A DNA stretch of 64,000 bases from Pteria penguin (lineage: Eukaryota; Mollusca; Bivalvia; Pterioida; Pteriidae), in the NCBI GenBank assembly GCA_035048485.1, contig CM068583.1, positions 27,401,841 to 27,465,840 of the forward strand, in the 5' to 3' direction. Within the stretch, counting starts at the first letter, position 1; every line of letters begins with the position of its first letter. The notes under the pieces are model-generated. The model was not told the DNA's origin. It saw nothing but the letters and a program-made list of their open reading frames with translations, and ran no database searches. The position numbers and the translations under genes are program-made. Shown in pieces: positions 1 through 11,619 of the stretch.

Positions 1-425
1 GATATTTTGTTATCTAGCATTTTGTGATATTTTGTTATCAAACTTTCTGTGATATTTTGTTATCTAGCATTCTGTGATATTTTGTTATTAAGCATTCTGT
101 GATATTTTCTGTGATATTTAATCAAGCATTCTGTGATATTTTGTTACCTAGCATTCTGTGATATTTTGTTTAGGTATTCTTTGATATTTAATCAAGCATT
201 CTGTGATATTTTGTTATCTAGCATTCTGTGTAATTTTGTTATTAAGCATTCTGTGATATTAATCAAGCATCCTGTGATATTTTGTTATTAAGCATTCTGT
301 GATACTTAATCAAGCATTCTGTGATATTTTGTTATCAAACTTTCCATGATATTTTGTTATCTAGCATTCTGTGATATTTTATCAAGCATTCTGTGATATT
401 TTGTTATCAAGATCACTGTGATATT
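1..425. repeat. AT-rich tandem satellite, ~25-26 bp unit
   Basis: About sixteen imperfect copies of a unit close to GATATTTTGTTATCTAGCAT followed by TCTGT. Some copies are shortened to GATATTTAATCAAGCATTCTGT. The array starts at or before the window edge, so its true length is unknown. No coding potential is seen. Confidence 0.9.
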
Positions 426-832
426 TTGTTATTATTATTGTTTTTTATATAATCCGTCCATTTCATGTTTTAATAATATTTTTTCTCTTTTATTGTTGTT
501 ACATGCGTTGAATTATGTTTATAATTGTTTATTTTCTATAATCCGTCCAATTCTTTATGTTTTTATACTTTCTTTTAACGGGCTTTATCCATTTTTACAC
601 TGTTCACTTTATGTTTCTTATTTTTATTTTATTGATCGCCACACCTGGCTCAGTAAATCCAACAGTAAAAGGTGTTTTTGCGCTGATTTTCCTTTATGTG
701 TTTACTCGGTTTTAAAACAAAATTAACTATTGTCAAGGGTAACACCACCAAACCTTTAACTTTTTCTTCTTCCCTTCGCAGAGAAACACAAATATGTCAA
801 CATTAGCCACCATTCTATTTGTCAATACTGTC
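426..832. other. AT-rich stretch without recognised gene
   Basis: A T-rich region follows the satellite. A 102-codon plus-strand frame (418..726) is open but is dominated by Phe, Tyr, Leu and Ile, as expected from T-rich DNA. I see no domain, splice site or start context that supports it. Confidence 0.5.
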
Positions 833-986
833 CAGTGGCGGATCCAGGATTTCCGAAAACGGAGGCCCAAATGGGTATTAGCCAAACTTCTCAGCCATTT
901 TTGGTGAAAAATCTGGATTTTCTACGTAATCTGGATTTTCTAAATATGTGACCAAAAGCCCCCCCCCCCTTCTAAATCCGCCACTG
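833..986. mobile_element. MITE with CAGTGGCGGATCC ends (hAT-like ends), copy 1
   Basis: Begins CAGTGGCGGATCCAGGA and ends in the inverted form TCCGCCACTG, with a C-run just inside the right end. CTGTCCA occurs on both sides (overlapping the CA of the left end), consistent with a target duplication. The same ends recur at 24942..25102, 57604..57743 and, decayed, 28498..28620. Half copies lie near 25339 and 54839. Short non-autonomous elements with CAGTGGCGGATC-type ends are common in animals; the hAT assignment is from the terminal CAG only. Confidence 0.7.
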
Positions 987-1678
987 CTGTCCAAAACAGA
1001 CATATAATGGCGCAACCTGCCGCTTGATTTCTCATGTGTATTATAGCTGTACAGTATATTGTAATATAGCACGTGTTTTTACTATAAGTTTAGTTTATTG
1101 GTCAAAAGCTTATAGACATTTAAATAATGTAATAATACTACCTAAATATTATGATACATGGTTAATTATAAACAGATGCACATAAGTAATTCTATACAAC
1201 ATCTTAATCATACAAATACATAAATACTTTTCTTATATTAAAAGCATACTTAATACATTTACCAAACGCCAAGTTCGTTTACATTTTGAGTAGAAAGTAA
1301 TTCAAAGTATTTGTATTAATTTATAGACAGAGAGTCTCACAGAGTAGTATCTTTTTATGTATTTTGCCTTAAATCATTATAAAAAGGACAAAACAAACTG
1401 GAATTCGTCTTCTATATCTACAGTACACAACGGACATAACTGTCGATGACATGTGCAGTTTGACTGGTATGCTTTGAAATGTATCTACATCATATAGAAT
1501 AGTGTATAAAATTGAGTATGTACATAACTTTTTCTTATTCATAAATAAAATGATGTTAGTAAATTTAAATTTCTTTGTTTTTGTTTGTTTTTGCTTTTTT
1601 GGAAAGGGGGGATCAGTCAAGAAAGAAGGTAGGGAAGTTTAGTTGATCAACTTATGTTGGATATTCTGCACATTTAAG
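987..1678. other. AT-rich intergenic, nothing recognised
   Basis: Low-complexity AT-rich DNA with short T and A runs. No splice-bounded exon, RNA gene or repeat family is recognised. Confidence 0.4.
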
Positions 1679-1912
1679 CTATGAAGAGCTTATTGTACAA
1701 CGATGATCATCCACTAAGCTTACTATTGTATGTAATGATTGAGTCAGAACATAGTCAATGTTAAATGGAATGTTTGGAAACTCTGGTGGATGACTGAGCA
1801 GAATCGTGGACTGATTCCCGTCGGGGTGAGTGGGAAGGTTTGTCACTGTCGTTGACGTAGACCTGTATGTTCTCCCTTGAATCATATATAGTGTTGACAT
1901 AGTTTCTTCCAT
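1679..1912 (-). CDS. Small unrecognised ORF, 77 codons (doubtful)
   Basis: An ATG-started frame on the minus strand, just downstream of the first Pax-type gene. The composition is less biased than neighbouring noise frames, with many Ser, Thr, Pro and Asp. A stop lies four codons upstream of the ATG, so it would be a small standalone gene or an exon entered through a TAG acceptor just upstream. I recognise no domain. It may equally be chance. Confidence 0.15.
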   Translation of the reverse strand: MEETMSTLYMIQGRTYRSTSTTVTNLPTHPDGNQSTILLSHPPEFPNIPFNIDYVLTQSLHTIVSLVDDHRCTISSS

Positions 1913-2232
1913 AACTTGACACTATCCATCAGCATATATACAAGTAAATTTAATAATTCTAGTGTTGTATTCAATATCTAAACAACTGTTCTTAAATAGA
2001 ACAGAGAAGATCAGTTGATAGATTTTGAAGCATGAACGTTAAACCGGCCTCATTATCTTATCTGTTGTATAAAAAGTCAAATCACACAGGACTTTAGGTA
2101 ATATTAACTTTTATTTAATGATAATACGTGTAGGTTTCATATAGAATATGTACTTGGTTTTTATATGCTCTTCTCATTCATAGCAACAAAAACAATACAG
2201 ATTAATAGGTCAAGACACAAAACATAACTATT

Positions 2233-2319
2233 GTCTTTTTCTTACTTTAAATCTTTGTTATTTAAAGTAACAGTCATGTGCTCACTTTAAATAACAAAAA
2301 TTTAAAGTTAGAAAAAGAC
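2233..2319. mobile_element. Short palindromic MITE, GTCTTTTTC ends, copy 1
   Basis: An 87-bp near-perfect inverted repeat running from GTCTTTTTCTTACTTTAAAT to ATTTAAAGTTAGAAAAAGAC. CTATT is found on both sides. A second copy lies at 51590..51689 with the same ends and the same internal TGTGCTCACTTTA block. It sits in the probable 3' UTR of the minus-strand Pax-type gene, between its stop codon and an AATAAA (minus strand) near 2112. Confidence 0.8.
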
Positions 2320-2356
2320 GCTATTAACAATTCATCATCTTCGTCAGTCGATGATA

Positions 2357-4512
2357 CTAGAGACTGTTGTCATGTGATGGAAACAGTTCCTTCCTAACCT
2401 TCTCAGCAACAACCGCCTGCTCAAAAGGAGGTGAGCTCGGTGTGTTTAGTGCGCTTATGATGTCACTAGAATAATCCAGAGAAGAGCCACTTTCCTCCAA
2501 CTCTTCCTGCAGAACATCTGACAGATCTACGGTAAGAACAGACTCGTGATCTGAGGCCATTACGCACTCGCGATCTACGGCCAGTACGGACTCGTGACAC
2601 TCCTCTCTAAAGTTAATAGTTAATCTCTCAGAGAAGGAATCATCGCTGAAGCTGTCGTCTGTAACTTCTTGTACCGTAGTCTCCACTCGGCAGGAGTTTG
2701 TGAACGCAGTGCGTGACGTTCTAGTTGAGACGTCCGATATTTGAAAATTAATGTCGTCTGGGACATTCGATACATTGTTCATTTGATCTGACATAACTGT
2801 TTTCACTAATTTTGTGTTTTCACCTTTCACAAATGTATTCTCTTTTGGCAAATCTAAAACACATAAACTGTTTCCAAATGATTTCAATGTGTTTTCACCG
2901 GTTAGTTGTTTCTCTGTCGACGCATGTGTCTGTTTCACAGTGCCTCTTTGCACTGAGTCAACGTCTCTTTGTGCGGAAGACTCGCCAGGTATTGGTCCAT
3001 CGTAGAAAATACTGTGAGATGAGTTGGTCATTATGGAAGTCGGGAGACCAAGATCAGCCATTGTTTCATACGAGACTGGTATTAGATTCATCCACCCCAT
3101 TGCATGATGAAAGTATGGAAACCCATTAGGCTGTAATTTCTTAACTTTAGTGTGAAAGTCGTCTTTAGGTTTGTTTTGATGGGTCAGGGCATCCGTGTTC
3201 AAAGAAAAGACTTCTTCGGTGTTGATGGTTGAGGTACAAAGTTTTGAGTATCGTGCAATGTTGTTCACAGATTCATTAGATTTACCATTTAACGGTCTAA
3301 TCATTTGGCTTTCTGTGCATCCATTGTTAATAGATAATGGAGATCTTTCAGTCCTTTCATCAGTCGACTCATGTGCTCCATTAAGAAGTGATTGTAAGGT
3401 ATTAAAAGTGTTTGTTTTCTGCATTTTTGAGATATTTCCCAAAATGTCGTCATCTTCTGCTTTCCGTTTAACGACAGTACCAGGCCTGTTCGATAGTCTA
3501 CTCCGTAGTAATGTAACATTTGTTGTCTGCTGCTCCGATCCTTCGTACTTTGCATACCTTTGATTCTCGGTCGAAATAGAGGAAAATTGAGATAAGGAAG
3601 ACAAAGAATCATGAGTTGTCATTCTGTTGTTTCCGAGAGAGAATTTTCGCAAAATCCTGTTAACTGAACTTATGCTGGGTGCGTTGTCCTTAGAACATAA
3701 TCCTCTGTTGATCACGTTTTCCAGAATTTCCCGCGCAAACACATCAGGGTTGTTTTTCTTGAGATCAACTATAGCGGATATAACTTCATCAGTTGCTACC
3801 TTGGCTTTCGAACCCCCGGTACTTGACGGTTTCAGAGAGCCTGTTGCATGATACCTGCTGAGAATTTTACTAATACATCCATGGGAAACTTTAAGCTGTT
3901 TTGATATTTCACAAGACTTCACTCCTTGTTGAGACATTCGGATTATCTCGTGACGTACAGAGTCTGGTAATGGTTTTCCGTTCGTAAATACACCTCCTAG
4001 CTGGTTAACGCTATCTAAAAACACAAGAAAAATGCAAATCATTTCTGACAATAAAATATTCATTAACTCATCTCACCGTTCTGTTCGATTTAAAATTATT
4101 CAATGGCTTAATCAGCATAATTGCCATATATTCTACATTCATTTATAGAAGAGAAAACTGAATACAAACTTAGAGAAATAGAAAACAAATTTAGTATAAT
4201 GTTATACTGTAAATTCAAAGCTCCCGTGCCATTTAGCCTATTATTTCACGAAATGTACAGGCTATGTTAATACCATATCATTTGTATGTTAGCATTTTGG
4301 CCGCTATTTTATACCACTACTCCCTGTACATAAGCATTTATACTTAAAAGTCGAATTATAGCATTTATAAACGATTTCAGAAACTTACTCTTTTGTATGA
4401 TTGGCTTTTTATCTGTCACGTGGCTAAGGTATTGAGGAATGAATCCTTGTTGATTGATAATAGGATGTGCTGTGTGACCCATAAAGTTGAAGGGCATCGT
4501 AAAAGATGTCAT
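2357..4512 (-). CDS. Paired-domain (Pax-type) transcription factor, long acidic tail, no homeodomain
   Basis: Two coding exons, 4389..4512 (41 codons plus one base) and 2357..4014, joined across a 374-bp intron with GTAAGT donor and TTTTTAG acceptor. The predicted protein is 593 aa. The paired domain spans residues ~44-164: VNQLGGVFTNG at the N-terminal hairpin, the PAI helix-turn-helix with VSHGCISKIL, the linker GGSKAKVATDE, and the RED subdomain ending PSISSVNRILR. Paired domains bind DNA, so this is a nuclear regulator. No homeodomain or clear octapeptide follows. A basic KRKAEDDD motif comes after the domain and a YFHHAMGWMNLIP block lies near the middle. The C-terminal ~100 residues are acidic and Ser-rich, with a 3 x 8-residue repeat. 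It is divergently paired with 6290..8531. The domain call is firm; the subfamily is not, and a lophotrochozoan Pax-alpha/beta type is one possibility. Confidence 0.92.
2524..2595 (-). repeat. In-frame 24-bp x3 coding repeat in Pax-type gene tail
   Basis: Three head-to-tail 24-bp units (2524, 2548, 2572) encode ESVLAVDR, ECVMASDH and ESVLTVDL within the acidic tail. The repeat keeps the reading frame. Confidence 0.9.
4389..4512 (-). CDS. Exon 1 of minus-strand Pax-type gene
   Basis: Starts at ATG (4512) and encodes 41 residues of non-domain N-terminus, ending in codon phase 1 before donor GTAAGT (4388..4383). Adding the next exon, which begins AT AGC GTT AAC, gives Asn-Ser-Val-Asn-Gln-Leu-Gly-Gly, the expected start of a paired domain. 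This frame match is the evidence for the splice. Confidence 0.85.
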
Positions 4513-4584
4513 AATGTTCTGGAGATCAATATTCTTTTGAAATTAATAATTGTTTCAATGTACCTCAAGAGCACACACTGATAC

Positions 4585-4621
4585 TTATATATTCTAAGTC
4601 TCAAGAATTTTAACCAATTGG
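4585..4621 (-). promoter_or_regulatory. Probable core promoter of minus-strand Pax-type gene
   Basis: On the minus strand TATATAA (4591..4585) lies 73 bp upstream of the ATG. CCAATTGG (4614..4621) lies 22 bp further upstream. The same two elements at nearly the same spacing precede the divergent plus-strand Pax-type gene. Confidence 0.5.
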
Positions 4622-5484
4622 AAATGATATTTATAGACAAAAAGTTTTCATTGGTTAAAACGTGAAGTGTGGCCTCAGGTAGAATTAGATGCACGGGTGC
4701 ATTTTGCACCTGAGATGTGTTAATGACTGCACACTCCAATTGCGATAAATAGAACGTGCCTGGTCAATTAGTCTAATTGTAGATAATCAAGATTTAATCA
4801 GAGTCCACTGATTACAAAACCAAACTCAACCTACAGGATATAAAACTATTTATTCCTAATTTTCTTTAATTAATATGTGATTTTCAGTTTAGTGTTGTCA
4901 TTACAAAACTATGAATGAAATAAAATAATGAAGACGTACATAAATTTTATCAAATAATCTAACATCTTTATTTCATAAAAATGAAATATATTGAAAAAAA
5001 ATCAATTGATTTTCTTGCAGTAAACGGTTTCTATAGGATATATAACTATCTAATGTCATTTCCTATTTCTTTCTTCTTTTTTTTTTTTTTTTGATTATGA
5101 ATAATCAAAAGTACATACATGGCTAACGAATCACATGATCACTTTTGAGTATTCAGGATTAAAACGTAGGAAAAGACACTAACATTCAAAACTTTAAAAA
5201 GTGTATGCAATCTCTTTTTCATTTAATATGACAAGAATTTAATATCCAATATCTGATTTAACACCAAATCACTTCTCGGCCAGTCGGTATTTGAACCTAC
5301 ACTCCCACTCTCACTTCCACACCCTGTTACTCCCAAACAGTCACCTAAATCACAAGCTTCTTATTCATCTCCCGAATCTAGACGGTTACTTCTCCACATA
5401 TGTAAAGACCCACTAACGTCCGAAAAAGTCTTTTGAATATAGACTTAATAACTTCTCAACAATCGTGTGAACCCAGGGTCCTGT

Positions 5485-5681
5485 GCCATAAACTGAGAAA
5501 ATTATTTCATTTCAATTTATTCCATTGTCAGAAGTTCAAACTAACTGTCATGCAGATTGGTCTGATTCTATTTATGAGTAGAATAAGCCTCAATTAAACC
5601 AAAACACCAGTTATTAAATCATACTTGCTGAACAGAAAAAATGAAAAATATGACTAACATTTTCTCAGTTTATGGCGTAAG
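5485..5681. mobile_element. MITE-like inverted repeat between the Pax-type genes
   Basis: GCCATAAACTGAGAAAAT near 5488 is matched by its inverse ATTTTCTCAGTTTATGGC near 5658. ACCCAG occurs just outside both ends. About 195 bp, no ORF. Confidence 0.55.
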
Positions 5682-5997
5682 ACCCAGACCGGACAACTTT
5701 CAACCAGCATAATATGAGGCCGAAGAAGCTTTTTGTCCTCTGATCCCAGACTAAGAAATATTGCAGGCACCATTTTAACCTAGACCTGGTAATTTCCAGT
5801 GCATCATTTTAATATAAGTCAGAGAGAGTCGCGCTCCTTTTACATTACCAGAGTCTCGGTTTATTTGTTATCCCAGGTCGAGTTAATTTTCAATCAATAT
5901 CTAGTAACTTCTGCACAATCTATCTCTGCTAAAGAATGAAATATTGCAATTAATGTTATATTTGAGTGTATTTATATTCAAATTACTTCACAAACAT

Positions 5998-6000
5998 TGA

Positions 6001-6031
<31 letters not shown>
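5998..6031. repeat. (GAAA)n microsatellite
   Basis: About eight consecutive GAAA units. Confidence 0.95.
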
Positions 6032-6033
<2 letters not shown>

Positions 6034-6180
6034 GACTATGCACGGCAATTATTATAATTACACAGAGGATACACGGGGCATTGCACATAATTATGATTTA
6101 TTAAAATTCAATTTACACATATATCGCACGCGCCTGCACCTTTTATGCCTTCAGGATAGGTATCATGGCTGTGCATTTTC

Positions 6181-6216
6181 ATTGGCCGATGAAACTGAAA
6201 CAAATACGATATATAA
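6181..6216 (+). promoter_or_regulatory. Probable core promoter of plus-strand Pax-type gene
   Basis: TATATAA at 6210..6216 lies 74 bp before the ATG at 6290. An inverted CCAAT element (ATTGG, 6181..6185) lies 24 bp upstream of it. This mirrors the promoter of the divergent gene. Confidence 0.5.
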
Positions 6217-6289
6217 TGCACAAATTTACAAAGTAGCATCATATTCAAATCTCTGAATAGCTTTACATAATACAATATAACCACACACA

Positions 6290-6434
6290 ATGGACACCCT
6301 TTGCTCTCATCCAAATATTTTCTTTGGAGTCCAAGCTATTACCTTAAATCCTTCGTCATCGAGTAGATATTTTCATGCAGCCTACGAAGAGAAATACAAA
6401 GATGACAAATCTCACATCAATAACGAATTACAAG
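6290..6434 (+). CDS. Exon 1 of plus-strand Pax-type gene
   Basis: ATG at 6290 in a CACAATGG context. It encodes 48 residues plus one base (G) before donor GTAAAA at 6435. Phase and residue fit exon 2 exactly. The ORF runs past the donor to 6484 only by chance. Confidence 0.8.
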
Positions 6435-8531
6435 GTAAAATCATTAGACACGATCTTCTAATCACAGAAATGTCTTTTCTGTAGAAAAAAAAAATTAATA
6501 TACATGTATATTGCTTGTAGACTTTTGAGAAGTGAACATGTAACATGATGAAACATGTAACTGAATCCTAAATCCAATTAGATTCGTCGTAGCACAATCG
6601 TGCTTGACTCCAGACCGAGAGGTGTCTGGTTCGAACCCCTGCGGAGGCGATTCGTCTTGCCATGTGTATCGGATGAGACAGTAATATCCTACGTACCGTG
6701 TCGCAGTAAACTGTCATTTTCTATTTTTTTTTCAATTTACTCGAGGGTGGTAAATACAAACATTAGATGTTGTCATGTTCTAACATTTGCACCACCCACA
6801 AGTAAATTTAAAAATTAGAACATGACCAAAGTTGGCCTGTACTAAATCTTCCACTTCTGATGGATCCGTTGCAGATGTCTTTTCTGCGCATTACATTACG
6901 CACATACCATAATCGTATGATTGGTTTCATCTTGGTTTGATGTAGACCAAGACAGGCCAAAAAGCTGTTTTATTATTGGTTGGGGTTTTTTTGGCCTGAG
7001 AAACACAGAAGGTTCCAAAACTGGAGAATTTCTACGATTTCGAAAATCAGCCTTGCATTGGCAAATTATGGTGAGATTCAATCAATCATGACCATATTTG
7101 CTTATTTCCATCGTAAATTCACTAGATAATAATTGTTTAATAGCATTCATGACAAGTTTTCACCATTTTGTATGCTGTTTATGGCTGTATATTGTACTTT
7201 CTATTTGAAACAGAAAGTGAAAATACACTACCAAACAGCATGTAGCAAACTGGTCACGGATGCTATTGCCTAGTGAATTTACGATAAAAATAATCAAATA
7301 TAGTCATGATTAATTGAATCTTACCTTAATTTGCCATGGTAAGTCTGATTTTCGAAATCGTAGAAATTCTCAAAATTTTGAACGTTCGTTTCTCAGGCCA
7401 AAACCCCACCAGCAATAAAACAGGTTTTTGGCCTGTCTCGGTATAGGTTTGACGTAACACGAAATAAATAAATAAATAAAAATTAATTACGTTTGCAGCG
7501 TTAATAGTTACGTGACATATATGTTGTATTTAATAAAACGCATGTGTATAATGTATTCATTCAAAACAGATCATGTTTAAACAATATCCATATTTTCAGG
7601 CCAGACAGGTGTGAACCAGATGGGTGGAACTTACATCAACGGAAAAGCTCTACCGGATGACATGCGGCTGAAAATAATAGAGATGTCAAAACGAGGTTTG
7701 AAAGCAGCCGACATTTCTCGTCATCTTAAGGTGTCACATGGTTGTGTTTCCAAACTGCTAAGGCGTTACAAAATAACAGGCTCATACAAAGCCGGTAGTA
7801 CTGGAGGTTCGAAACCCAAAGTGGCCGTTCCAAAAGTGGTAGAAACGATACGAAAATACAAAGAGGAAACACCAGCCATTTTCGCCTGGGAAATCAAAGA
7901 GAGACTGCTTGCTGAAAATGTGTGCACAGAGGAGAATGTTCCTAGTATTAGCTCCATAAACAGAATTGTCCGACTATTTATTGATACATCGAGCAGACGA
8001 CCCTCTTTGGGCAGCACATCTCCATCGTCAAACGAATCAACCAGTCCTCCAGTTATCAAGAAATCGCCGACTTCACATTTCATCCGCGACATTCTTGGTG
8101 ACGTCATATCGAATGATAAATCTAGAAAGAAAAGAAAACTAGAACTAGATGACTTTGTAACGGACATTAATAAATCTTTAAAACGTGAAACAGAGAATGA
8201 CTTTCCAGTGAAAGAAGCACACGACAATGAAATATCTCCAAGCTACAGACGATCCCTATGTTATTCCAATGTATATCCAGGATATTATCATTATCCTTAC
8301 GGAAGGATTTACAATCTTCTATCTTGCCAAGTGGGTGGAAGTGATGCGGGACATCAGACAGACAGTGCCTATAATCCATACCCTCGAGAATCATCTCAGT
8401 CTGTCTTAACCTCTACATCATCAACAGACCGTCGGAAAACCTTAATACCAGGCCGAGATACTTTGTGTACTCAAAGTCATCAAGACCATTATAACGTAAT
8501 GGACTCTAGAACGAGCATTATTCTCATCTAA
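6290..8531 (+). CDS. Paired-domain (Pax-type) transcription factor with octapeptide, no homeodomain
   Basis: Two coding exons, 6290..6434 and 7600..8531, give 358 aa. Exon 1 ends CAA G before GTAAAA. Exon 2 starts GC after TTTTCAG, rebuilding Gly-Gln-Thr-Gly-Val-Asn-Gln-Met-Gly-Gly, the usual entry to a paired domain. The domain covers residues ~50-173: KVSHGCVSKLLRRYK in the PAI part, GGSKPKVAVPKVV in the linker, and FAWEIKERLL plus PSISSINRIVR in the RED part. HFIRDILG at ~208-215 matches the Pax octapeptide (eh1-like, Groucho-recruiting in known Pax proteins). KSRKKRK just after is a likely nuclear localisation signal. A Tyr-rich block (YYHYPYGRIYNLL) resembles YFHHAMGWMNL of the divergent gene. 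No homeodomain follows. An ATTAAA at 8559 is a possible poly(A) signal. Subfamily uncertain. Confidence 0.93.
6586..6710 (+). mobile_element. Decayed tRNA-derived SINE in Pax-type intron
   Basis: A tRNA-like head with a B box (GGTTCGAACCC near 6630) is followed by ATCGGATGAGACAGTAA, shared with the better SINE copies at 17551 and 37765. The 3' part is lost. Confidence 0.6.
6945..7445. mobile_element. Foldback element in intron 1 of plus-strand Pax-type gene
   Basis: Long inverted arms: the left arm, ACCAAGACAGGCCAAAAAGC through the block that includes ATCGTAAATTCACTAG, is mirrored by the right arm, CTAGTGAATTTACGAT through GGCCTGTCTCGGT. Direct repeats GGTTTGATGTA (6934..6944) and GGTTTGACGTA (7446..7456) flank it, consistent with a 9-11 bp target duplication. 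It contains no ORF and lies wholly inside the 1165-bp intron. Confidence 0.8.
7600..8531 (+). CDS. Exon 2 of plus-strand Pax-type gene
   Basis: Begins after acceptor TATTTTCAG. Carries the entire paired domain, octapeptide, basic stretch and C-terminus, ending at TAA 8531. The paired-domain start is read through GGT GTG AAC CAG and is not a real initiation site. Confidence 0.92.
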
Positions 8532-8794
8532 TTTACACATATGTAGTAATGAATCTTAATTAAAAACTATCCACCTTGCTGATTTTACATTTCTTGTCTT
8601 TGCTCATCAAATGCGATGAAATGGGGTGATAAATTTACAGACGTAATCAGTCAAAGAGAAAAATTCAGCTTGTCACTTTCGGAGATGTATTTAATTTTCC
8701 TTGCAACAATTGACTCTCTTCTTAATATAGTGTCATGAAATTTCAACATTACTTACTTTATCGCTCTATTAGCACTGAACTTCTCAAAATGTAG

Positions 8795-9050
8795 ACGAGC
8801 TGTTTTGTGCGTGTCCCAGAGGTCACGGGTTCGACTGCAGCTGTGGGCACATGGGAATTCTATCTTTCGGATGAGACGATGAAAACCTAGTTCCGGTGAC
8901 ACGGTAGGCGTCGCACGTAAAAGATCCTGTTTTGCTTGGCTTTGGGTAGGTTCGTTGCAAAGGTATAAATCTCTATGCAATGCATCAGGTAGATGACGTC
9001 ACCATATATGTGAAATAATCATGCATTAAGTCTAATGTATAACAATAAAC
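8795..9050 (+). mobile_element. Diverged tRNA-derived SINE
   Basis: A B box GAGGTCACGGGTTCGACTGC is followed by the family body (TTTCGGATGAGACGATGAAAACC, GACACGGTAGGCG, TGCAATGCATCAGGTAGATG, ATATGTGAAATAATC). The A-box half is poorly preserved. Confidence 0.75.
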
Positions 9051-10740
9051 AGACACGGATTAAGAAATTTTGTCTAGAGGAAGACCACCCCAAATGGATT
9101 TTCCGAGGGGAGGTCCAACCATGTTTGATTTTGTAAAAGTGCTTTTTTACATCGAAAAATAACAAATAATTTTAGCTGAATCTCAGAGTGGGTCCAAACC
9201 CCCGGCTGGCCTGGATACGCACGTGATAAGCAGTTAATCTTAAAGGGCGTGTGCTTGAACATAAATAAAGCTTGTTATAAGGTTACTTAATTAACTTTTT
9301 GACGAATGGCCATTTTACACAGCACCGTATAATTCGTCAATTCTGTGAACACTTGCTCCTTCACTTGTATCTCGTATCGATGCATGGTTTGAAGAAATGA
9401 AAATTTGCAAAAACCGTTGTCGCCTTCGTGTAAAATCCAATGGTTTTCGTTGTAGAGTAAATGATGGATCCGCAATAAGAAGCGAGACAACTCTTAGACG
9501 TTTTCTATGTTTACATCACATCTTGTATGTATTTCAGTCGGAACACCATCGCCATTTTTTACAAAAATTCGATGGACGAGTTGTCACGATTGGGACGTAT
9601 TATCTATATACACGTCCTTTATCAAATGCTGTCTACAATGTCGTTTACTTTGCATATCTTGTTCAATGTATATAAGTGCACAATGTGCATATAAAACCGA
9701 TGTAGGCCTACATAAATAAGTACACAATACAATGTTGTAGATACTAAAAATACATTTAATGAGACATTTTCAAAAACGCTTAGATGATCCAGACTGGTGA
9801 TTTGTTATGGGTTATACTCCTCGGGATTTATCTTCAATTTCTAAGTAAAATCTTGTTTTTTAATCTTTTGTTTACCATGATTATTATCTTAAATAAAAAT
9901 AATTAAATATATATCATCTATGTATGCTTCTTCATTGAATTAAAATGTGTATTTTAAAATATTTATAATAGTATTTGTAAAAAAAAATTACTAAAAATTT
10001 GCATTATGGCCTAGGATAAAACCAAAGTCATATCTCCTCATGCCTTCGGAATCTCTCGTTCCTCTACTCTGCTGCAATATGTAAAACTCAAAACGGATAC
10101 GAACAGTGAAATAGTCCCATTGAATGATCTGTATCTTTAACGATATGCCTCTGAGTGGAATATAGGTATTCCTTAACTTTAAGTTTTTATTTGAAATACT
10201 CGAGATGGTTTGATTGATTGATTGACAGAACCACACCGAATTGGGGCTGGGTTTTTCAACCCGGCCAGATACTATTTTTTACCTCAGCCTTCGGGCAACG
10301 GACATTTTTTTCACCAATAAGATATTGTTGTATAATAATACAAATTTGATAATAGACACTGTTATTTTGACAAAATTCTGCTCAAACCGAACTCAGCTAT
10401 GTTATACGCTTTTAGCCCATCATAATGATGCCGTATACTGAAATGAGGGTGAGACTAGAAGCAGGAGAGTGAGGAAGGAGAGAAGGGGGTAGGGGTGTGG
10501 AGAAAAGAGGGCTACCCTGGGCTAAAAAAACTAACAAAGAAATGACAAACATTCTGAAAATGTTAGAAATGTTGATTCCGTCTTAGTCGAGAAATCAATC
10601 ATGAATTATATAGACAGAAAATGTCAAAATTTGGCATCTTCAAACTGCCATACCTTTTGATAGGATAGAGATATCAGCAAAAGGCAAACTGTTTTCAATT
10701 TGTCTCACTGAGCTCTATCCAAATACATGAAGCACATAAA
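9051..10740. other. Gene-free stretch, possible relics only
   Basis: No domain recognised. The frame around 9349..9675 (+) has a Cys/Arg-rich start (KICKNRCRLRVKSNGFRCR) that might be a relic of a transposase zinc-binding region, but this is weak. The rest is AT-rich sequence without exon-like structure. Confidence 0.35.
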
Positions 10741-10741
10741 G

Positions 10742-10854
10742 ATATTGTCCTATGACATATTTGTAATTTGGGAAATTAAAACAGGCATGAATGATTAATA
10801 GTCATTCATGCATGTTTTAATTTCCCAAATTACAAATATGCTATAGGACAATAT
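10742..10854. mobile_element. Near-perfect 53-bp-arm palindrome (mini-MITE)
   Basis: The left arm (10742..10794), ATATTGTCCTATGACATATT onward, is mirrored by 10802..10854 with very few mismatches around a 7-bp loop. No ORF. The structure is typical of a small palindromic MITE; no second copy was spotted in the window. Confidence 0.75.
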
Positions 10855-11619
10855 AAATACATTGCAAAATTCACTTGGGGTTTTTACTATCCCCTGTCCA
10901 CTCCTCGTGAAACATTTTAGCATATATCCAGTATAAACATTACATTACTCAAAGAAACAGATAAACACATCTGACTCTGTCAAATGACAGAAATCACCAT
11001 GGAAATGCACTGTTAATAATGTAATTATTAAAAAAAAAACAGACACAACTTGTCACAAGAACATCACATAAACTTTCGATTAAGGTGCAGTTGCGATACC
11101 GAGTCAGGACGGTCAATTGATATGATAATAGTCAATCATTTGGAGTGGTTAACCGGTTTACGAGTCTTCCTCCCCACTTTCCACAAAAGCAGTATAATCA
11201 AAGAACACACATTTAAAAATCTATGAATAATCCCCCATATAGAGAGCAAGGATCAACAACTTTCTCAAGCTGATAGGTCATAAAAATATAAACATGTATA
11301 GCAATGCTGGGTGAGACCAAGATATCAAAAATGTAGAAATCGTCATCATAATGAGTAAACTGTACTCTGCCGACCTGGAAGCGAACTCAGACCATTGATC
11401 TGTAAGAATCTCAAATAGCAGTGAGAGGGAAGGAGGTTCAGGACCATTTCTCATTTGAAAAAGGTTTCAATAAGGCCCACCATATGGTCCCCACCCGCCT
11501 GTTAGTCAGCGTACAGGTTCAAGTAAAAATCTTTATATAAGAGCGTAGAAGAGGTCAATATACAAGAATTAGTGTCATTTTGATGATCTCCGGGTCATAT
11601 TATTGTAAACTACGAAGGC
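10855..11619. other. Gene-free stretch
   Basis: AT-rich sequence without exon, RNA gene or clear repeat that I can identify. Confidence 0.35.

Larger units (their letters stand above)
4622..6180. other. Intergenic region between the divergent Pax-type genes
   Basis: Mostly AT-rich single-copy-looking sequence with a T-run near 5075, a MITE-like inverted repeat (5485..5681) and a GAAA microsatellite (5998..6031). A GGTTCAAATACC motif on the minus strand near 5290 resembles a tRNA B box and may mark an old SINE. Any shared regulatory elements of the Pax pair would lie here. Confidence 0.5.
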